Shown one piece after another: positions 56,397-64,000 of a DNA stretch of 64,000 nucleotides; the first letter of the stretch is position 1; each line of letters starts with the position of its first letter. The stretch is from positions 14,833,701 through 14,897,700 of the forward strand of contig OX387607.1 of assembly GCA_947568835.1 (NCBI GenBank), given 5' to 3'. The position numbers were made by a program, and so were the translations under genes. This DNA is from Protonemura montana. Its lineage: Eukaryota; Arthropoda; Insecta; Plecoptera; Nemouridae. The notes beneath the pieces were generated by a model that was given only the letters and a program-made list of their open reading frames with translations, searched no databases and had not been told where the DNA came from.

Positions 56397-59300
56397 ATGG
56401 GAAAAGAGAAGAAAAAGGGCTATAATTGGAAAGCTAGAACAGTAGTTGAAACTGTCATAGACAATTCCAAGACAAATAAGGTATTTTTTTCTGCCTCATT
56501 GACGAAACTTGCGTTCTTAACCTCAAAAATATCTACTTTATAATCTATGTTTAATATTTTCCTTTGATTTCAGATTAAAGTAGACCTAAAAGGTGTACGA
56601 CAAGGGCATTACGATGATTGCAACGCGTTGGTTTTACCATCGGCAAAGAGAAAGACTAAAAAGAAAAAGGAAAATGTCACTATCACAAAAATTCTCTCCA
56701 AGCGGCATCGGAAGACACTGGAAAAAGTTGTCCAGCAGAAAGTGAAAAAAGATAATGTAATTATACCATTTTTAACATAAAGATCTTGGCATGTGGACCA
56801 GTAAATTTAGATACTTAATTAAAATACTTGAATAACTCGTAATCCTGCAATTTTTTTTTTTCAGCGAGCAAGTCTTTTGGAAGCACTAACACAAGTGCAG
56901 GCTCCCTTAGAGCTGTACAAACACATGACATCTATTTCTGCAATGCAAACGAAAGGCTTAAAACGGCACTTCAAAGAAATGGCTCGTGGCGAACGTGAGA
57001 TTAGACCAGAGTCTGTAAGCGAAGATGAAACGGAAGCAAAGATTAACAGTATCGCTGGTAGCCGGAAACGCAAACGCTTGTTGGCCCTGGCTCCTGTCAC
57101 TTCTGATGAGGCTCCTGCTGTTAAGGATATAAACGTCATCGGTTTTGAGGTAGGTTTCTTAACAATATATTGTGATGGTTCAGTGTAAGTGTTGCTTGAT
57201 TAAAAAACCCTTTTTTAAAATGCACTGTATTATTTTCAGAGTTCAAGTGATTCCGATTCAAGCGAATCAGACACCGAACCCGATATGGACGAGAAAATTG
57301 AAGGTGAACATCAAACTGATCAAATGGAAGTGGCTGGTGATTCCATTGTTGAGGAAGAAAACGGCACCACAGAAACAAAGAGTGAAGATGAGCTTGAATC
57401 AGCCAGCAATTCTATGGAAGTACCAAATACAAGTTCATCAAAAGAAGGAGCGGACACGAGTACTGCTGGTGAAACTGTAGCTACGCCTCTAAAGCTGGCT
57501 GTGGAAAGCAAGGTGGCTGTGGAAAGCAAGCCGGCTGTTTTTGTGGCTGTAGACCGGAGCCCGAAGATCCAAGCGGCACGAATGAAGCTGCCAATCCTTG
57601 CCGAGGAACAGGTCGTCATGGAAACCATTAACGAGAACGATGTGACGATAATTGCCGGCGAGACGGGCAGCGGGAAGACTACCCAAGTCCCGCAGTTTCT
57701 TTACGAAGCTGGCTACGCTTGGTAAGACAATCTTTAATTATTATTATTTGTGGTGTTTAACAACACAGTGTTTTTTTGACAACGTGCCATGCGGCACTGG
57801 TCTAATGGCGCTGGTGAATGAGTAGATGATGATGAGGATGATGATGAACCTAACCTAGCCTGGAAGTGAGGAGGGGAAACCCAGTGTCGGCACGTAGCTT
57901 ACTCCTGTCGAAGAGCACGAAGGGCACCACCAGCTTAACGTCCCTTCCGAAGGACGGTACAACGCGAACAACAGGATTCCTCCACAAATCCATGCTGTCG
58001 AAAGGTTGATAAGCAAGGCGAGTGAAGTTGCTGTACTAACTTTCATCCCTCCAATCTCTCTCCCGAACAGAACTGGTCATGTGTATGATGGTCACCCATC
58101 CAATACCTGACCCAGCACAGTGTTGCTTAACTTCGGTGATCTCACGAGAACCGATGTTTCCAACACGCCAAACCGTTTGGTAGACAGACAATATTTAAGT
58201 TGCTCCTTATGATCTAATTCGTGTCTGCGATGAAACCGATTTTCTGCACCTTTTGTAATACGGTGGTCAGCGATTTAAAGTAAATTATGTATTAAATATT
58301 TAATTTTTAATGAAAAAAATCCAACTTGATTTACACATAAGATCAAGCCAAGAATAGCAAACCAATTTATGCACTAGCTACAAAAACCTGAATATCTTTC
58401 ATGATTTCATCTACAATCTTAAAAATATTATTTGCTTTCAAAGAATGACTGACGTAGAAATGAACGAGCGCCAAAAATCGTATTCTCTAAAAAGAGATAA
58501 GAAATTTAGTTGCCTTTAGTTAATTCACTCTGATTGATACGAAAAACTTTGCACACACCATTTACTATCAAAGCGCCAACAACAGATTCCGCGATGACCT
58601 CGCTAAAACCGTAATACGTTCCGTTCCCGCAGCAACGGGAAGCTGATTGGAGTGACAGAGCCAAGGCGTGTGGCTGCGATCTCGATGGCATCTCGAGTCG
58701 GCTATGAGATGAACCTGTCCAATCGTGAGGTCTCCTATCTGATCCGTTTCGAGGGAAACGTCAGTGATAACACGAAGATCAAATTCATGACCGACGGCGT
58801 TCTCTTGAAGGAGATTCAGACGGTGAGTCGAGTTCCTCGTTTGTCTTCGAAAATTAGTTATTGGATGAATGTGGGGCAGCAATTGAAGTGGAGATATTTC
58901 ATGGGTTTGCCTTATTTTAAGTTCCATAGATTTTTTCTGGAACTTCTTCTTACTTAGCTTTGAATGCTTAAGTTTCTATGAAGTGCTAAAATATAATGTT
59001 TGAAATGTAATGCTAACTATAGTATCAAACTCAATTTGGGTAAAATCCTGCAAATCAGAACCAATCGGATAAGATTGGGCAAAATCTATTTATCCAGTTC
59101 TATCACATACAACAAGTTAAAACCAATACAATAAAACCAAAGTTCTAAAATATATCAAACATTACATTTTTCTGTTCTGGCAAGCTACTCTATCATCAAA
59201 AAGCCAGACAATCTCAGATTGGAAAGTGTAGGGTGGAATTAGCACGGAAAATGGTCTTGAACTTTTGGCAAAGAAATATACTCGCTCTTTGCTCAGAGTG

Positions 59301-62300
59301 GTTTTAGAAAATCATGAAAACCACATCAAGGATATCCAGTTTCTTCGGTGAGCTAGGTCTAGCTAGTGACCCCTCGAAAGCAATCCTGGTACACCCTCTC
59401 TTTTCCCCTTCGTGCTCAGTTGGCAGAAAGACACTCTTTTCACTTCTCAGCTACGCCGTTGCAATCATTATTATTTCATCGGCCATCCTGCATCTTTGTT
59501 TGTTAGTTTCTTTCTAAGGTACCTGTCCATGTAACAGGTCCATGTAACACAAGGAGATATGCAAATGATGCATTTATTTAAATGCAATTACAAAGTAATA
59601 TACATACAAAGCCATTTAACTTCTTTCATGAAAGCAAAAACATATTACATATTAGTTAGTTATTTACTAAAATTTTCTTTACAAATTTGTCAGTACTAAA
59701 TTTGTTTTCAATTGGGATACTGTTTAATTTTGTCTTACATTTGTTACATTTTAAGGTCCTGAAGTAGCATTGTTGAATGTGCAATTGTTGTGTGTTAGAA
59801 AGTTTAAATCTTGTCTCCTCAGCCTCAGCTTTTAGTTGAGACAAGTTCTCAAAGTGGATGCGTGCTTTGTTTGCAGGACTTCATGCTCTCGCGCTATTCC
59901 GTCGTGTTGCTAGACGAGGCTCACGAACGTAGCGTCTACACAGACATCCTGATCGGGCTGCTGTCGAGGATCGTGCCGCTCCGCAAGAAACGCGGAAACC
60001 CGCTCAAGCTCGTCATAATGTCGGCGACCCTGCGTCTCGAGGATTTCACCGAAAACATACGGCTGTTCAAAACTCCGCCGCCCGTGATCAAGGTTAGATA
60101 CTAAACCGAGCATTGGTATCACGATCTTGTGAGATCACCGAAGTTAAATTCTGTTTATCTGATAATGATAGGCTAAAGGGATAAACAACTTCATTCCTCT
60201 TGCTTGTCAACTTGTCATTGGTAATAATGGTTTGTATAAGTCTTCTTGTAATGGACTTCTCTTATTATTTGCACAGATTTATCTTTTTGTTTCTGACTCT
60301 TTCCTTGAAGGTGTAAAAACTTGTTCTACATCGAAAGGTTGTGTTTTGTGTTGAATGAAAAACAAGATTTGGTGCTTGTGAGCAAAGCACAATAAGAATT
60401 AAAATCTCAGCTTTGTATCTAAGGCAATAAAATGTTCACTGAAATCTTCATGGGTACATGCCACATGGCCACCTTTGCGTCCGCCCTGACCCAGTTTTCG
60501 ACCACGATAATTTTTTCATAACACATTTTGTTGCGTTTAAGGTGGAGTCTCGGCAGTTTCCCGTCACGATCCACTTCAACAAGCGTACGACGACCGAATA
60601 TGTGGAGGAGGCGTTCAAAAAGGCGTGCAAAATTCATTCCGAGCTACCCAGTGGTGGCATCCTTATTTTCCTTACAGGTAAGACTTAGCACAAACAGTGC
60701 AAAATCGGTTCATTGCCAGAGAAATTGGCACGAGTTTTTAATCTTGAGGGAACAAATTAGTCAACGAATCTTGGTGCTTCTTGTTTTTGATACGGAAATC
60801 AGCCTGGTAGTCGATAGGGGAGGGTGGAGGGGCATCACTCACGAGTCGCTACTGTGAAAATTATCATTTGAACCAAATGAGAACAATTTTTTTGATTAAA
60901 ATGGAGTAATATTTCAATGATCGTAAATCCTTAGCAATTGAATTCTAAATCCTACTTTACTGATGGCATAAGACCAGTTCCACAGGGCCTATTGTCAAAA
61001 CAGTGTGTTGTTTAACACCACAAATCAATAATTTAATGCTTGTTAAGCTAGAATTGTTGCTAAATATCCCTGGCATTGTTGCTTTCAGGTCAGCAAGAAG
61101 TCAACAATCTTGTGAAAAAACTCCGGAGATCTTTTCCTTTCTACAACAATAAATATGAAGAAGATGAAGAGGTTTGTTTGTGTTTCACTCACATGTTTGC
61201 CAATTATTAAACATAAAAATATAATATTATCACGTTATAAATCGCTTGTAATTAAATTCTGATTTTATAATAATAACAATAATGTTTATTTGATAGCTCT
61301 AAAGCCAATTTTTCATACTACTCACACTTTTAGGTTAGAGAAGAAGAAGCGTTATCAAAGGCTCTTAAAAATGGCAAGAAGTCAAGAAGGCAACGAAAAG
61401 AAGAGGAAAAAAAGGAAGCGGAAAAGAAGGAAGCCGCAGTGAAGCTTCCGGAAATAAATCTGGATGACTACTCAGCTGTTCCGAACGATGATACGGAGTT
61501 TGATCTGCTAGGTTAGTAATTGTTCTTTTGTCTACAGGTTGATAAATATCTGTATGGGAAACACATACACATTACAACTTACAAGCAATTAATTATCTAT
61601 TGTACTGTGAATCTATTTGTCCAATTATTGGGCCAATCAGCTTTATTTCCTTTGACTCTATTTAATTTCTTTTAATTTATGAATAAAAAACTGAAAAGAT
61701 ATGCAAGTTTATTGGCCCTGTTTCAGGATTATTCATAGAAGGTAGATATAATTTAGTTATGAAACTAGCTTGTTCAGGTCCTCAGATTTGGTCAGAATCG
61801 GATGGCAAGATAGTTACCAAAGAATAAAGAAATGCAACGTAACCAAAGTACAGCGAACAGGTTGTTTACTGTCCGTTATGTTGATTTCAGCCGACGGTGA
61901 AGACCTGCCAGATGAAGACGAAGACACTGACGTGCCGATGATGAAATCTAAGGAGCCCATGTGGGTGCTGCCTCTGTATTCGTTGCTCCCGAGCAGGGCC
62001 CAGGCCAAGGCAAGTTGTGGTTACTAATCCTAGATTCGTATTCATATTTCTTATCGATTCAATTCATCTGTGTCCGAGTTGAATTATAAAGAATAGGGAA
62101 ATCTCTTTAAATTTGAAACTATTTTTTTATTTTTTTGTGAGAAAGTAATGAACACGTATTTTTTCATTTTCTTTTAAATAAAATTTTGAATAAAATATAC
62201 CTGTTTGAAATGTTTGCGTTTCAATCTCGTACGAAAACGAGGGTCGCCATTTTTTATGACATGAAGTGAAATCTGACGTCAGTACGACGTCAAAAAACAG

Positions 62301-62937
62301 TAGCGAACGCAAAGGTGACCCAAAATGACGTCACAGCCCGTTTCCATCCCGCCACGAGAATTTATATTTTAGCCATTCTTAAAACAAATATAAATAGAAA
62401 AGTTATGATCAGATTATAAAAAGAAAAAATATGTCGGATTTTATTTTAAACAAGTATTTGAACACAATTATAATAATTAAATAATAATCTTAAGGAGATT
62501 TCCCTATTGTCATGTTAGTGAACTGGGAAAATGAATGAAGAAACGCAACTTTCCGAAGTTATAATGGCCGATTGCGAAAAAAGACATAACGCACATCTTT
62601 TTGGCTGTTGTCTTGATTTGTTAACATTAACGTTTTCTCTCTGACTTGAACCTACACACTGCGCTAACAGGGTTCAGGGCTAACTGTGTCCGATGTCCAC
62701 GCAGGTGTTCGAACCCCCGCCAGCCGGCTGCCGTCTCTGTGTGGTGGCCACTAACGTAGCGGAAACGTCACTGACCATCCCTGGCGTCAAGTACGTGGTG
62801 GATAGCGGCCGTGTCAAGACCCGGCTCTACGACAAGGTGACTGGCGTGACGGCTTTCAGCATCACCTGGTCCAGCAAGGCAGGGGCCAACCAGCGGGCGG
62901 GGCGGGCCGGCCGTACCTCCGCGGGACACTGCTACAG
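56397..62937 (+). CDS. DHX37: DHX37 DEAH-box RNA helicase (5' part; gene runs off the window)
   Basis: DHX37 (yeast Dhr1, fly kurz) is the nucleolar DEAH helicase that removes U3 snoRNA from the small-subunit processome. Eleven exons: 56397-56480, 56574-56756, 56865-57149, 57240-57721, 58633-58822, 59877-60092, 60542-60677, 61089-61171, 61334-61511, 61891-62009, 62705-62937, giving 729 residues plus two bases. A Lys-rich N-terminus ([32 protein letters not shown]) and an acidic linker precede the helicase core. Motif I is GETGSGKT (~324-331), Ia [14 protein letters not shown] (421-424), III SAT (457-459), V ATNVAETS (667-674), [10 protein letters not shown] (715-722). An acidic/basic insert (~515-640) lies between the RecA lobes, as is usual in DHX37. 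The last intron is GC-AG (donor AAG|GCAAGT at 62010). The ratchet, OB-fold and C-terminal exons lie beyond position 64000. A SINE sits immediately after the exon-4 donor. Confidence 0.96.
57738..58181 (-). mobile_element. 5S-derived SINE, near full-length copy D, antisense in DHX37
   Basis: Antisense copy of about 444 bp inserted just inside DHX37 intron 4, whose donor is at 57722. Read on the minus strand it carries the 5S-like head (TGAGATCACCGAAGTTAAGC, GGATGGGTGACC), the common body and the TTAAACACCACAAAT tail with AAT repeats. The flanking duplication is AGACAATCTTTAA (57725-57737) against AGACAATATTTAA (58186-58198), 12 of 13 matching. The left duplication is part of the intron's own first 16 bases. 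Confidence 0.92.
60106..60220 (+). mobile_element. Degenerate 5S-derived SINE fragment directly after DHX37 exon 6
   Basis: Begins 13 bp past the exon-6 donor. GTGAGATCACCGAAGTTAA is the 5S-like core. After an internal deletion come body sequences (ACAACTTCATTC, CTTGCTTGTCAACTTGTC) matching AGCAACTTCATTCGCCTTGC of the full copies. No tail is seen. Confidence 0.65.
60960..61035 (+). mobile_element. 3'-end fragment of the 5S-derived SINE
   Basis: Shows ATAAGACCAGTTCCACAGGG, ATTGTCAAAACAGTGTG and TTTAACACCACAAATCAATA, the 3' end of the SINE family with a degraded AAT tail. It lies in the DHX37 intron before exon 61089-61171. The head is missing. Confidence 0.75.
62096..62504. mobile_element. 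TA-flanked MITE with terminal inverted repeats
   Basis: A 409-bp element with termini GGGAAATCTCTTTAAA (left) and TTAAGGAGATTTCCC (right, inverted), matching over about 15 bp with one difference, and a TA dinucleotide on each side (62094-62095 and 62505-62506). TA duplication with short inverted termini and no coding capacity is typical of a Tc1/mariner-type non-autonomous element. It lies in the GC-AG intron of DHX37 (62010-62704). The centre contains further short inverted motifs (GACGTCA, GACGTC). Confidence 0.75.
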
Positions 62938-64000
62938 GTGAACGATTTTATGTGGTTCTTTTGTTATTGGAAAATTGTCAGGACTACTCTGTGCCTCCAA
63001 CTTTTTAAGTGTGAAAGCAACTATGCAAATCTTCGTCACAGGCTAAGCCACAAATACAGAAGTCTTAAAATGAAATCTTATTTACATTGCAAACGCTTGC
63101 AATGAGCGGGGTATTTTTTATTAACAACACTTATTAACAACAACTTGCAAGCGTTTGCAATTTAAATAAGACTAGCAGAACCCGATGCCTAACGGCACCT
63201 TAAGATTTTGAGGGAGTGTGCATTTTGGGGACCACAACCAAAAGTACCCCCATTTATTTTATTTGAAATTTGCCGCTTATTTCACTCTGGGTCACTGCAT
63301 TGAGGAAACTCTGTGAATTCCAAAGTGACCACGATGACAATTTCGAAAACAAACGACGTTGGCTGTCAAAAGATTTCCGTGAAATATATCTTAGAGAGTG
63401 AAACTTGTGAAATACCTTTTACATCTCCACCAGATCTGACTAAAAACCTGTTAAATGAACGGATAAGCACTTAAAATTGACAAAATTTAAGTTTCTTCGG
63501 TAATTAAGTTGTTTGACATTGTTTGAGAACTGTCAAAACCTTTCCTTGCCAGCCAGTTTTAAATAAAATTTATAATGAAAATCCCATCAAATCAGCATAG
63601 AAATGTTGCGTTGGGTCGTGCTCTGAAGTCATGTAAGATTTAAAATTATTCCCAGCAATGTTTGATTGATTTCTAAAAAGTATTTGATGTTCTAATCCTT
63701 TTTGACGTTTAAATATCCTGAATGCACTGCCGAAAAGATAAGTTTAAGAATTCGTTCACCCTGCAGTGGTCAAAAAACCAAACAAATGAATGCATCTGTC
63801 ACTCTTTTTGCAAAATTATTTCTATTTCACGTAAAACGAATGTAAATAACAGCGTTTGGGCTCAATTTCTTCACTAACTTTCATAGGCATGCATGAAGAG
63901 TATGACCGAGCTGCTGCGGGTGAGTAAAAGGCAAGTTTTGAATGAAATAAAAATCGAACTGTGAGACATGGCTCCAATTTTCCTAGGCAGGAAATTTCAA
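62938..64000 (+). other. DHX37 intron running to the window end
   Basis: After the phase-2 donor at 62938 no next DHX37 exon is identifiable before 64000. It contains the 63.08 kb inverted repeat. A stretch near 63886-63916 has acceptor- and donor-like ends (TTTCATAG and GTGAGT) but stops at once in the required phase. Confidence 0.6.
63077..63170. repeat. Inverted repeat related to the 37.4 kb foldback
   Basis: Arms of 26 bp at 63077-63102 and 63145-63170 pair with one mismatch (the core of the left arm is GCAAACGCTTGCAA). The 42-bp loop reads GTATTTTTTATTAACAACAC, matching GTATTTTATTATTAGGAACAC in the 37.4 kb element. It lies in the DHX37 intron after exon 62937. Confidence 0.7.

Noticed and set aside
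63886-63916. Next DHX37 exon, from acceptor-like TTTCATAG and donor-like GTGAGT
   Set aside because: In the phase required by the preceding exon it meets a stop within three codons, and it shows no DHX37 sequence.

Overview
This window is eukaryotic nuclear DNA from an animal, most likely a bilaterian invertebrate. The genes have many short exons with GT-AG introns and a GC-richer coding sequence set in AT-rich introns. Several are typical metazoan orthologues: a cytospin/SPECC1L-type coiled-coil plus CH-domain protein, UBE3D, VPS53, an SLC35G/EamA transporter, POLDIP2, a CCDC86/Cgr1 protein and DHX37. I cannot name the species. A 5S-rRNA-derived SINE with an (AAT)n tail is the most taxon-specific signal.

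Layout. Positions 1-30.6 kb (+): one large cytospin-A/SPECC1L-like gene. Its C-terminal part (15.8-30.6 kb) is solid. Two phase-compatible upstream exons (728-799 and 7998-8216) indicate that the first 15 kb are mainly 5' introns. 31.8-32.9 kb (-): an intronless UBE3D-like gene, divergent from VPS53 (+, 33.4-40.4 kb, 16 exons). 40.4-43.3 kb: repeat-rich intergenic DNA and 3' UTR. 43.3-44.4 kb (-): an SLC35G-like transporter, divergent from POLDIP2 (+, 44.9-47.4 kb). 48.3-50.3 kb (+): a small CCDC86/Cgr1 gene, convergent with an unrecognised nine-exon gene (-, 50.7-55.5 kb), which in turn is divergent from DHX37 (+, 56.4 kb to beyond the window end). The gene models were built by hand from splice sites. 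The total coding length of each complete multi-exon model is divisible by three.

The genes are unrelated housekeeping functions: cytoskeleton, ubiquitin, endosome-to-Golgi tethering, membrane transport, mitochondrial/nuclear DNA-polymerase partner and ribosome biogenesis (CCDC86/Cgr1 and DHX37). They share three short divergent promoters.

The mobile fraction is informative. There are four near-full-length copies and several fragments of a 5S-derived SINE, one of them inserted 16 bp downstream of a DHX37 splice donor. There is also a TA-flanked MITE inside a GC-AG intron, a set of long-hairpin repeats (one flanked by a perfect 14-bp direct repeat), tRNA-like foldback repeats, and a further dispersed repeat found both as single copies and as palindromes.
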